DNA of 31,297 nucleotides, taken from NCBI GenBank assembly GCA_947165725.1, contig CAMVBL010000008.1, forward strand, positions 1-31,297, given 5' to 3'. The notes beneath the pieces are model-generated. The model did no database searches, was not told the origin of the DNA, and was given only the letters and a program-made list of their open reading frames with translations. A program made the position numbers and the translations under genes. The DNA comes from an uncultured Caryophanales bacterium. Its GTDB lineage: Bacteria; Bacillota_I; Bacilli_A; RFN20; CAG-826. Position 1 is the first letter of the stretch. Each line of letters starts with the position of its first letter. Below, piece by piece: positions 7,215 to 14,509 of this stretch.

Positions 7215-8789
7215 TTATTTAACTGAAAGTTTGAAAACGTCTAAGCTTGGATATGTTCCGGTTAATGTAACAACGAGTGTATTTTCACCAGCATTAACAG
7301 AAACATCACCAATTGTGACTTCCGTCATTGTGGAACTCCAACCTTCTGGGGCTGGGAATTCGCCTGTTTCAGGCATTGCAACGTCAGTGTCATTTAACTT
7401 AACAGCCATGGAGTCTTTCAAGACATAAGGTGCAGCTTCGCCGCCAAAACTAGATGGAGCGCTACCAACAACGGATAATACCATTGTGCCAGCGGTTTGA
7501 GCTTGGAACTTATATGTAAAAACGATTTCACTTTCTTGACTGAAGATCATGACATAAGCACTGCCACTATGGACTGTACTACCACCCCATTGACCGCCAT
7601 CTTTTTGAACCATGATGCCTTGTGGAAGTTCTTCGACTTGTAATTCTTCAGCGGATTCAGCTTCGACTAAGATTTGACCAGCGACTGGAGCAGGTTTAAC
7701 GGTAACTTCTACTCTAACAGAATACATACCGTCTTTCTTAACTGTGATTTTCACAATGCCAGTTTTAACGCCAGTAACAACACCTTTGTCATCAACTGTA
7801 GCAATTGTATCATCGAGTGAGACATAGGAGACACCTTGAACAGCAGTTTCAATAGTAACTGTTTGTCCTTCAATGACTTCTAATTTTTCACTTGTAACAG
7901 TGATTTGTTCTTTAACGGTTGGTGCAGTAAGTGCAACAGTGGCATCGCCAGCATAAACTGCGACTTCGTCTAAGAAGATATTTGTATCCGCTAAGAATTC
8001 AAATTCTAATGTGTTTTCAGCGGCTAAATCTAATTGACCTAATGAGAGTTCACCAAATTCTAATGAACTACCATATTGACCTGGATGGTCTTCAAGAACA
8101 ACAGAATCAATATTGACTGCTTGGCCATTAAGTTTAATGCCCATAACATCTTTTAAAGTAACTTCATTACTATTACCGATGTTTAAGACTAATTCGCCCT
8201 TAACAGCTTTGCTCGATGTGAATTTTACTGTTTCTTTATCGCCAATACCGAAGCCACCGATAAATGTTTCTGCTGGTTCTTCAGTTTGTTGGCCCCAACT
8301 CATTGTTTGGGCAATTGGGTTCCAGCCAGCGATTGTTTGCATAGAGAAACCGCCACCGCCTAATTCCCACCAGCCATCAGCTGAGTAGTGTTCTGCGGCA
8401 ATTGTTAAGTCAAATTCTGCAGAGGCTGCTGGTCTTGTAACTGTAATGCCAATTGAGCCATTCTTATAGCCTTCTTTAATGGCTTTAATGCTCACTTCAC
8501 CAGGAGCAACTGCGGTAACTTTACCTGTTGCATCAACTGTTGCAACTTTTACGTCACCACTTTCCCATGTGACGCCTTCGACGTCAGCGCTTAATTGCAC
8601 TGTCTCTCCAATAATAAGAGTCCTCTTTCCTTCAGCAGCGGTTACTGTAATCTTTTGTTGAACCGATGAAGAAGGAGTTTGTGATTGGTCCCCACCTGAA
8701 TTGGCTGGCGTGTTGTTACAGGCTGCTAAACCCATACCTAAAACTAAGCCTGCGGCCAATAGAGGTACGAAAATTTTTGTCTTTTTCAT
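7215..8789 (-). CDS. Surface lipoprotein with two BIG2 domains and two carbohydrate-binding-like beta-sandwich domains
   Basis: The 524-residue product begins with a type II signal peptide ending in lipobox LAAC (lipidated C24). The order is a Gly/Ser-rich linker, BIG2 domain one (about 47-118, with WESGDVKVATVDATGKVTAV), a beta-sandwich (about 125-288), BIG2 domain two (about 295-367, with DDTIATVDDKGVVTGV), and a second beta-sandwich (about 372-524) that opens with VEAESAEE and closes with LDVFKLSV, like CBM6/CBM35-type jelly rolls. BIG2 (Ig-like) domains are structural spacers of surface adhesins. No catalytic domain is visible, so binding of glycans is an inference. AAAGGAA lies 9 bases before the ATG. 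It has its own promoter and a strong terminator and is the last of five consecutive lipoprotein genes. Confidence 0.85.
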   Translation of the reverse strand: MKKTKIFVPLLAAGLVLGMGLAACNNTPANSGGDQSQTPSSSVQQKITVTAAEGKRTLIIGETVQLSADVEGVTWESGDVKVATVDATGKVTAVAPGEVSIKAIKEGYKNGSIGITVTRPAASAEFDLTIAAEHYSADGWWELGGGGFSMQTIAGWNPIAQTMSWGQQTEEPAETFIGGFGIGDKETVKFTSSKAVKGELVLNIGNSNEVTLKDVMGIKLNGQAVNIDSVVLEDHPGQYGSSLEFGELSLGQLDLAAENTLEFEFLADTNIFLDEVAVYAGDATVALTAPTVKEQITVTSEKLEVIEGQTVTIETAVQGVSYVSLDDTIATVDDKGVVTGVKTGIVKITVKKDGMYSVRVEVTVKPAPVAGQILVEAESAEELQVEELPQGIMVQKDGGQWGGSTVHSGSAYVMIFSQESEIVFTYKFQAQTAGTMVLSVVGSAPSSFGGEAAPYVLKDSMAVKLNDTDVAMPETGEFPAPEGWSSTMTEVTIGDVSVNAGENTLVVTLTGTYPSLDVFKLSVK

Positions 8790-8882
8790 TTTAAAAATTC
8801 CTTTCTTAAATTAAATCGACAAATATGTGTGGATAGCGAAAAATGCATTAATATTCAACTTTAACGTTATCTTTGCGCTTTC

Positions 8883-8911
8883 ATTATAGTCCTATTATTT
8901 TTAATAGTTAA
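8883..8911 (-). promoter_or_regulatory. Promoter of the BIG2 lipoprotein gene, with palindrome in the spacer
   Basis: On the minus strand TTAACT (8906-8911), a 17-base spacer, then TATAAT (8883-8888). The inverted repeat CTATTA-TTTT-TAATAG (8892-8907) fills the spacer. The transcript would have a leader of about 85 bases before the ATG at 8789, with no obvious riboswitch in it. Confidence 0.6.
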
Positions 8912-8941
8912 GCGATTTGTTGTCCTTTTTATTAGTGAAAC

Positions 8942-8965
8942 AAAAAAAGCGACTCAGAGAGTCGC
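8942..8965 (-). terminator. Rho-independent terminator of the longer phosphatase-like lipoprotein gene
   Basis: On the minus strand GCGACTC-TCT-GAGTCGC, a perfect 7-bp stem, is followed by seven T. It lies about 20 bases after the stop codon at 8986. Confidence 0.93.
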
Positions 8966-8985
8966 CTTATTTTGAATGATGTTTT

Positions 8986-11271
8986 TTAATAAACTAATCT
9001 CACTTGTTCAGTGAATAAAAGACGATAATCTGAATTATTATGAACAAATTCAATTTCTAAGTTAGTATCGTTATCAACACTGTAATTTGCAATGTCAAAA
9101 TATTGACCAGATGTGGTTAAGCCTAATTGGCTATATGTTTGGCCATTTGTGAGAAGCATTGTTTGTGTCACACCATTGATTTTCACAGAATATAACGAAC
9201 TATCATATACGTGAGTTTTATGGCTATCAGCGCTATTAGACATCTTCATATTGAATTGAAGTTTGACTTCGCCCGCTTTTGCAGGAATATCCCACTTAAA
9301 TGTTGTTTTGACTTTATTAGTGCCACCAATTTTACCATCACTACCGATTTCACCATCAATGGATGAATAATCAGTAAACTTAATAGCAATATATTTCTTA
9401 CCACAATCGCATAAGTAGGTAGTGACTTGTTTACCAGCTTTATTTGTGACTGGGGTTTGTGCAACATAGTTATGTGTTGTGTGTTTCTCACCTTCGCCGC
9501 CACCTTGAGAACCACCACCAGAAGCGGTAGAAGCATCAAAGATATAAAGACCACCGATATTCATGGTATTTGATGTACCTGTAATCTTAATTGTGTGATT
9601 ACCAGCTGGGATATCAACTTCACCTAAGATAACTGGATAATAGTTAAGTCTTGAACTGCATTTACCCATTCTTGCATCAGAATATGTTTGATCTTTCATA
9701 GCGATGGATGTGTTATCTAAAGAACAACCAATTGCATCCGCGATCTTTTTAGAAGTAGATGAATCACCATTACCTAAATAGGCAACAACTTGACCCTTAT
9801 ATGCTTTAGAGGCACTAAATGAATAACTAACTGATTGAGATGAACTATTTAAGGTGTAATAGTTATCTGGATTATCTCTATCAGAAGTATCAGTTTTGAT
9901 AGTTGTTCCTGAGGCTGTTAATAATTTAGCAGGCGCAATAATTTGACCCGCGTCATTATCTTTTGCGGTTTGTCCTTCTGTCAAATTAGCGATGACGGTA
10001 TCTAATGTAGACTTAGAAACACCGATTGATAGTAACATGTTATAGACTTTATTTTTGAATGTTTTACCGGACATGTTTTGGATATCGGAAATATAGTTTT
10101 GAATATTATCCGCACCCGCCTTTGTGCCGATATATCTCTTTTCACCAATCTTACCAAAGTTAGAGAATAAGTAATCTTGATATATTTCATTTAGAGAGAC
10201 ACCTAATAAGCCTGATAATAAGATTGCGCATAAACCTGTTCTATCAGTACCGATACGACAGTGGAAATAAACAGGATAATTATTTGAATCACCTAATAAG
10301 TTAAAGAAGTTTTTAACTGATTCAGCATTTCTTGAGAAGTGATGAGAACCACCACTATAATCCATCTTGAAATCTTTAACGGTTGTACCGCTTAACTTAA
10401 GGTTGTAGTTTGTACCATCAGCAACGTTGACTTCAGTTTTAACTTTTAAGTGTTGAAGCATTTCTTTTTTGCCTTCTTCTGTAATCGTTGTATAGACAAG
10501 GCCTTGTTTCATCTTGCCACCATCTTCAAGAACTCTACCACCCATATCACGGCAGTTAGTCATGCCACCGATAGTAAGGTTTCTTGGATAAGTAGTATCA
10601 ACATCAAAGAATCTAACTGCGGTGGATTCTTTTTGCCCATCAGAGAAGTTAGCCACTAACTTGTAGTAGTTTCTGCCTAAATATGGATTGTAATATGCTA
10701 CTGACTTACTGGATGTCTTTATTTCATAACCATCACTTAAGTCTTCTTTTTGACCACTTATAAAGCTGTAATTAGAAACTGTCTTGCCACTAGGAGCATT
10801 ATAGTTCCAGGAAAGATTAACTGGCAATGAATCTGAACGATGCTGGGAGCCATCTGGATATTGATTCTCAGGCATTTGATCATAATTACCTGAATAAGAT
10901 AAATATGCCTTTTGGTCAGCGGTATGAATCTCTACTGGAGTATTAAACTCTGTGATATTAGAGAAATTGCCTTCACTAACAGGAGGTTGGCTAGTAGATG
11001 AACTACTTGATGATGGTTTGCTACTAGAAGAAGGTTTGCTACTGCTAGGGCTAGAACTACTGCTCTTACTTGAGCTAGAACTTGAAGATTTACTTGATTC
11101 ACTAGATGCTGGTGCGCTTGACTCAGATTCACTTGAAGCAGGTATTGAAGTGCTTTCTATTGGACTGCTTGGTTGTTTACTTTCTTGACTGCTATTTGCC
11201 ACAACAGTGCACGAAGAAAGAATCAAAGTTGATAAGAAAGCAAAACTTAGAAATATTTTTCTTTTTTGCAT
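8986..11271 (-). CDS. Secreted lipoprotein with tyrosine-phosphatase (Y_phosphatase3-like) domain and Ser-rich stalk
   Basis: A 761-residue lipoprotein (lipobox LSSC, C21). Residues 25-99 are a Ser/Pro/Glu/Lys stalk. Next are a conserved IHTADQKAYL segment, an FN3-like domain (about 150-225), and a phosphatase domain (about 228-435) with NCRDMGGR and the P-loop HCRIGTDRTG (C338, R344; the CX5R signature). A jelly-roll-like domain (about 440-580), a Gly-rich hinge, a small Cys segment (C621, C623) and a last beta domain follow. The phosphatase core matches the dual-specificity/tyrosine phosphatases that in other bacteria hydrolyse phosphoproteins or phosphoinositides; the substrate is unknown. 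In the paralog at 11381 the GLIYRGAGN segment has an Arg that is Thr here (GLVYTT). AAGGAAG lies about 9 bases before the ATG. Confidence 0.82.
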   Translation of the reverse strand: MQKRKIFLSFAFLSTLILSSCTVVANSSQESKQPSSPIESTSIPASSESESSAPASSESSKSSSSSSSKSSSSSPSSSKPSSSSKPSSSSSSTSQPPVSEGNFSNITEFNTPVEIHTADQKAYLSYSGNYDQMPENQYPDGSQHRSDSLPVNLSWNYNAPSGKTVSNYSFISGQKEDLSDGYEIKTSSKSVAYYNPYLGRNYYKLVANFSDGQKESTAVRFFDVDTTYPRNLTIGGMTNCRDMGGRVLEDGGKMKQGLVYTTITEEGKKEMLQHLKVKTEVNVADGTNYNLKLSGTTVKDFKMDYSGGSHHFSRNAESVKNFFNLLGDSNNYPVYFHCRIGTDRTGLCAILLSGLLGVSLNEIYQDYLFSNFGKIGEKRYIGTKAGADNIQNYISDIQNMSGKTFKNKVYNMLLSIGVSKSTLDTVIANLTEGQTAKDNDAGQIIAPAKLLTASGTTIKTDTSDRDNPDNYYTLNSSSQSVSYSFSASKAYKGQVVAYLGNGDSSTSKKIADAIGCSLDNTSIAMKDQTYSDARMGKCSSRLNYYPVILGEVDIPAGNHTIKITGTSNTMNIGGLYIFDASTASGGGSQGGGEGEKHTTHNYVAQTPVTNKAGKQVTTYLCDCGKKYIAIKFTDYSSIDGEIGSDGKIGGTNKVKTTFKWDIPAKAGEVKLQFNMKMSNSADSHKTHVYDSSLYSVKINGVTQTMLLTNGQTYSQLGLTTSGQYFDIANYSVDNDTNLEIEFVHNNSDYRLLFTEQVRLVY

Positions 11272-11291
11272 AGATGTAACTTCCTTGTTAT

Positions 11292-11309
11292 TTATATTTT
11301 CAAATATAA
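11292..11309. promoter_or_regulatory. Inverted repeat upstream of the longer phosphatase-like lipoprotein gene
   Basis: TTATATT-TTCA-AATATAA lies 20-38 bases before the start codon at 11271, in the 64-base gap after the previous terminator. The gene's promoter must be here. TTGAAT on the minus strand could be a -35, but the spacing to any good -10 is not convincing. Confidence 0.35.
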
Positions 11310-11335
11310 CGCTAAGATATTCAATTGCTTGTTAG

Positions 11336-11362
11336 AAAAAGGCCCTCAAAATGAGAGCCCTT
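11336..11362 (-). terminator. Rho-independent terminator of the shorter phosphatase-like lipoprotein gene
   Basis: On the minus strand a 10-bp stem AAGGGCTCTC / GAGGGCCTT with two G-U pairs and loop ATTTT runs into five T. It starts about 20 bases after the stop codon at 11381. Confidence 0.88.
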
Positions 11363-11380
11363 TTAAATCTTTTATTAATA

Positions 11381-13042
11381 TTAAGCAGCGCGATCAGCGA
11401 TAGTAATAGAACCAACGTTGAATGTACCATTCTTGGAGCTGATTTCAACTGTGTGTTCAGCAGCAGTGAAATCATAATTGCCTAAGATATTGAACATATA
11501 GCCGTATCTATCTCTGCTTCTTGTTTGTCCGAAGCCAGCAGTCCATAAGTTCTTGGAGTTGGTGATGGTTTGTTCAACACCATCAATCTTCAAGGTAATG
11601 GAAGCTGATAATTTTGTGGATGTGCTCTGGCTAACAGAACCTGTGTAACCCATGTAAACGATAACGTCTTTCTTACCAGCAGTTGTTGTTGCTTTGAAAC
11701 TAACTTTTTTACCACTAGCCATAGCATAGTAGGTGCCTGGTGCTTTGAAGTCAGAACTTGTGGATTTAGCAACATCAGAAGTTAATAAATCGCCTTCACC
11801 AACTTTGAAGGAAGCTGGAATTTCAGCTTTAGCGCCTTCTGTCATGAAATCGATAATCTTGTCTAACTTTTCAGCGGAAACACCAATCATACGAAGTGCA
11901 AGATAGACTTGTTCTTGGAATGTTTCACCTGGTAAGGCTAAAATTTCATCAAGATATTTAGCGATATCATCACCATTGTTATCTGGCGTTTTGTGTGGAT
12001 ATCTTTGGTTATCGATTGGAGCAAAGTTTGAGAAACCATAATCTTGGACTGCTTCATTGAATGGAACACCAAGTAAACCGTTAATCATGAAACCTGTAAT
12101 ACCAGTTCTATCTGTACCAATACGGCAGTGATAGAAGACAGGGTAGTTACTTTCATCCGCTAAGACGTCCATAACTTGTCTAATTTTAACGGAGTTTCTT
12201 GCTAAATTAGAATATGGAACAGCACCATAATCCATAAAAGCATCAACAACTTTGTTACCACTTAAATTAATATTATTACCAGTGCCATCAGCAACGTTGA
12301 TTTCTGTTTTGAGTCTTAATTGATTCAACATAACGTCTTGCGCATCGGCGTTTGGAGCGCTGTTATAGTCAAATTTATTGCCAGCACCACGATAGATTAA
12401 GCCTTGTTTAACTTTGCCACCGGCATATGTAGTTCTACCACCCATATCACGGAAGTTTGGCATATTACCAACGTATAAGTTTCTTGGGGCTTGTTCAGTC
12501 ACTTTGAAGGTTTTAACATCACTTGATTGTTTATCACCTGTTGTGAAGTTAGCGACAATCTTGAAATAGTTTGTACCTAAGAAGGAGTTATAGAAGCTAA
12601 TTGTTGGTTCTTTAGTTCCTACAACAGTATATGGATCACTTAAGTCCATGCTTTGAGAAAAGACTAATGTGTAGTTCTTGACTTCATAGCCATCTGGAGC
12701 AGTGAATTCCCAGTTAAGCGTTGTCTTTTCTGGAGTGGAAACGTTCTTGTTACCCATCGCATCACAAGCATCTAAGTCACTCTTTGTCATATCATAGTAA
12801 TCTTTGGAAAGATTTAAATACTTGAGTTGATTAGCGGTGTGAATTTCTTGAGCAGTGTTGAGCTCATCTTCGTTGAAATTAAATGTACCACCGGTGATTT
12901 CACCTGGGTCTTTACTAGGTTGGATAATGCTACTATCACTATTTGCGCCACCACTACTTGGATTATTATTGTTACCATTTTGGCAACCAGTCATGGTTAA
13001 AGCAAGGATAAGAAGCGAACCTAAAACATACTTTTTGTTCAT
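11381..13042 (-). CDS. Secreted lipoprotein with tyrosine-phosphatase (Y_phosphatase3-like) domain, shorter paralog
   Basis: A 553-residue lipoprotein (lipobox MTGC, C20) with an Asn/Ser linker. It then follows the same order as its neighbour at 8986: IHTANQLKYL segment, FN3-like domain (about 105-182, LNWEFTAPDGYEV onward), phosphatase domain (about 185-405) and a C-terminal jelly-roll-like domain (about 420-550, ending FNVGSITIADRA). The phosphatase has NFRDMGGRTTYAGGKVKQGLIYRGAG, which is the diagnostic N-terminal block, and P-loop HCRIGTDRTG with C306 and R312. All expected active-site residues are present, so it should be active outside the cell. It lacks the long Ser stalk and the extra C-terminal modules of the paralog. 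AGAGG lies 11 bases before the ATG. Confidence 0.87.
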   Translation of the reverse strand: MNKKYVLGSLLILALTMTGCQNGNNNNPSSGGANSDSSIIQPSKDPGEITGGTFNFNEDELNTAQEIHTANQLKYLNLSKDYYDMTKSDLDACDAMGNKNVSTPEKTTLNWEFTAPDGYEVKNYTLVFSQSMDLSDPYTVVGTKEPTISFYNSFLGTNYFKIVANFTTGDKQSSDVKTFKVTEQAPRNLYVGNMPNFRDMGGRTTYAGGKVKQGLIYRGAGNKFDYNSAPNADAQDVMLNQLRLKTEINVADGTGNNINLSGNKVVDAFMDYGAVPYSNLARNSVKIRQVMDVLADESNYPVFYHCRIGTDRTGITGFMINGLLGVPFNEAVQDYGFSNFAPIDNQRYPHKTPDNNGDDIAKYLDEILALPGETFQEQVYLALRMIGVSAEKLDKIIDFMTEGAKAEIPASFKVGEGDLLTSDVAKSTSSDFKAPGTYYAMASGKKVSFKATTTAGKKDVIVYMGYTGSVSQSTSTKLSASITLKIDGVEQTITNSKNLWTAGFGQTRSRDRYGYMFNILGNYDFTAAEHTVEISSKNGTFNVGSITIADRAA

Positions 13043-13090
13043 AATATCTAATACCTCTGGGAAACATTCTATTACTTTTTAACGAATAAT

Positions 13091-13126
13091 AAAAGTGACT
13101 ATTCTTGTATAGTCATTATGACTTTT
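13091..13126. promoter_or_regulatory. Overlapping palindromes in the promoter region of the shorter phosphatase-like gene
   Basis: TGACTAT-TCTTGT-ATAGTCA (13096-13115) overlaps a second perfect palindrome AGTCAT-T-ATGACT (13111-13123), bounded by AAAAGT and ACTTTT. Three TGACT half-sites thus alternate in orientation about 50-80 bases before the start codon at 13042. CATAAT on the minus strand (13115-13120) may be the -10, with a weak -35. Confidence 0.5.
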
Positions 13127-13154
13127 GGGTTAGTTTATAGTTCATTTAAGTTTG

Positions 13155-13184
13155 AAAAGAAAAAGGGAACCGAAACCGATTCCC
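13155..13184 (-). terminator. Rho-independent terminator of the 353-residue lipoprotein gene
   Basis: On the minus strand GGGAATCG-GTTT-CGGTTCCC (8 bp, one U-G pair) is followed by TTTTTCTTTT. It starts about 20 bases after the stop codon at 13206. Confidence 0.92.
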
Positions 13185-13205
13185 CAATTAGTTATGCTTT
13201 GTTGA

Positions 13206-14267
13206 TTATTCTGCATCAACGTTACGTGTGACACCTAAGCAGCCCCAGAAGCCAGCTTCGGAACCACCGTGACCATTCTTATCAGCGTAAACTTTGTATG
13301 TGTCTTCACCGATAACGAATGTGTGTTCTTCATCACCCCAGAATGTGGTTGTTTCGAATTGTAAGTTGGCACCAGAGTTACCGCTAACGCAGTCAAAGTG
13401 TGTTTGCCAACCTTCACCTGTAGCGATGAAACCGATTGAGCAATAGAAGTAGACATCTTCGCCTTCAATTTTCCAGAAACGTTCAACATCAACGTGGTTA
13501 TGTAATTGATATTGACCACCAATAACACGTTGGAAGTTACCAGCGATCTTGCCAGCTTCGTGCCATTCAGCAATTGTTTCTAATGTTAAGTTAGCTTCGT
13601 TAACGCCACCAAACTTGAGATATGGACCAACTTCAGTAACGCCTTCTGGTAAATCAGTATCTGCTAAATTAACAACAGCGGCCTTTGAGAAGTTGATTGG
13701 TTGAATTGAGTCAAAAACGATGGAGTTGTCTTGGTCTGTTCTTAAATAGTAATTACGTGTTGCATCTCTTGCTCCTGTAGCGGTGTTTGTGAATGGGATG
13801 TTAGCGTATGATTCTGGTGTACCACCATAAACTTGATAGAAAGCACCAGAAGTTAATTCAATATCAGTTAAATTGTACTTAACTGTGAATGCTTTGCTTG
13901 TTGCATCAAATTCAGCGGCTTTGTAGTCTTCCGCAGCTGGTGTTTCTTTACCATCGATGAATGTACCACTTTCACCGTTTGTTCTTAAACCCCATGCCCA
14001 TTTGAATTCACTAGCCTCATAGTTACTAACTGTACCAGTAACTTTAACATAGACTTTACCGTCTTCATTCGCTAATGAGATTTCACCAATACTAACTGTC
14101 TTTCTTGGAGCAATTGATGTGGAGGTTGAAGGCTTCTTACTAGTAGATTGTGTTTTACTGCCAGAAACTGGTTTAGCAGTTGAATCACCACCATTACCAC
14201 CGCCACAAGCGGAGATGGCTAAAGAGCCCATGATGGTCACTAAACCGAGAAGTTTTTTGAATTTCAT
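13206..14267 (-). CDS. Lipoprotein of unknown function, 353 residues
   Basis: The signal peptide ends in lipobox ISAC (C21), followed by a Gly run and a Ser/Thr/Lys linker to about residue 55 (STAKP, then KKPSTSTS). The folded part (about 56-353) is rich in beta-strand-like stretches and aromatic residues, with HNHVDVERFW near residue 255 and a closing GFWGCLGVTRNV. I do not recognise the fold and see no catalytic motif. The linker resembles that of the 14510-15316 lipoprotein, including STAKP and PSTS. AAAGGG lies 7 bases before the ATG. It has its own promoter with TATAAT and its own terminator, so it is transcribed alone. A role as a surface binding or substrate-capture protein is only an inference from lipidation and neighbours. 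Confidence 0.75.
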   Translation of the reverse strand: MKFKKLLGLVTIMGSLAISACGGGNGGDSTAKPVSGSKTQSTSKKPSTSTSIAPRKTVSIGEISLANEDGKVYVKVTGTVSNYEASEFKWAWGLRTNGESGTFIDGKETPAAEDYKAAEFDATSKAFTVKYNLTDIELTSGAFYQVYGGTPESYANIPFTNTATGARDATRNYYLRTDQDNSIVFDSIQPINFSKAAVVNLADTDLPEGVTEVGPYLKFGGVNEANLTLETIAEWHEAGKIAGNFQRVIGGQYQLHNHVDVERFWKIEGEDVYFYCSIGFIATGEGWQTHFDCVSGNSGANLQFETTTFWGDEEHTFVIGEDTYKVYADKNGHGGSEAGFWGCLGVTRNVDAE

Positions 14268-14345
14268 AGAAAAACCCTTTCTTTTTTTGGAGCATTAAAA
14301 ATGCACCCATTAGTTTGTTTAAGAAATATGTATCTTGTCAGTCGT

Positions 14346-14375
14346 ATTATAAAGTGATTTTTTATTGTATAGCAA
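14346..14375 (-). promoter_or_regulatory. Promoter of the 353-residue lipoprotein gene
   Basis: On the minus strand TTGCTA (14370-14375), an 18-base spacer, then TATAAT (14346-14351). The leader is about 70 bases. It lies in the largest gap of the window (14268-14509), which otherwise holds only the upstream gene's terminator. Confidence 0.6.
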
Positions 14376-14456
14376 GACATATGCAACACTCTTATAAACT
14401 TTCTTAAAACCCGTAAACAAATTGATTTATTATTCAACTTTTGCATTTTATTAAGC

Positions 14457-14489
14457 AAAAAAAGAGAACCACCAAGATTAGTGATTCTC
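14457..14489 (-). terminator. Rho-independent terminator of the 268-residue lipoprotein gene
   Basis: On the minus strand GAGAATCAC / GTGGTTCTC (9 bp, one U-G pair) with an 8-base loop is followed by seven T. It begins about 20 bases after the stop codon at 14510. Confidence 0.92.
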
Positions 14490-14509
14490 ATTTTTAGTTT
14501 TATTTTTGA

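Noticed and set aside
8790..8880. Riboswitch in the 85-base leader of the BIG2 lipoprotein gene
   Set aside because: No conserved riboswitch core is recognisable and no attenuator hairpin precedes the start codon.
10990..11180. Simple-sequence repeat giving phase variation of the Ser stalk
   Set aside because: The Ser codons are mixed (agt, agc, tca, tct), so there is no pure short tandem repeat that would slip easily.
10952..11188. 78-codon plus-strand frame rich in Leu and Glu
   Set aside because: It is the complement of the Ser-rich stalk of the long phosphatase lipoprotein. The odd composition follows from the repeated Ser codons.
14264..14491. 75-codon minus-strand frame between two lipoprotein genes
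   Set aside because: It runs through the terminator of the 268-residue gene and the promoter and ribosome binding site of the 353-residue gene, and starts without a Shine-Dalgarno sequence.
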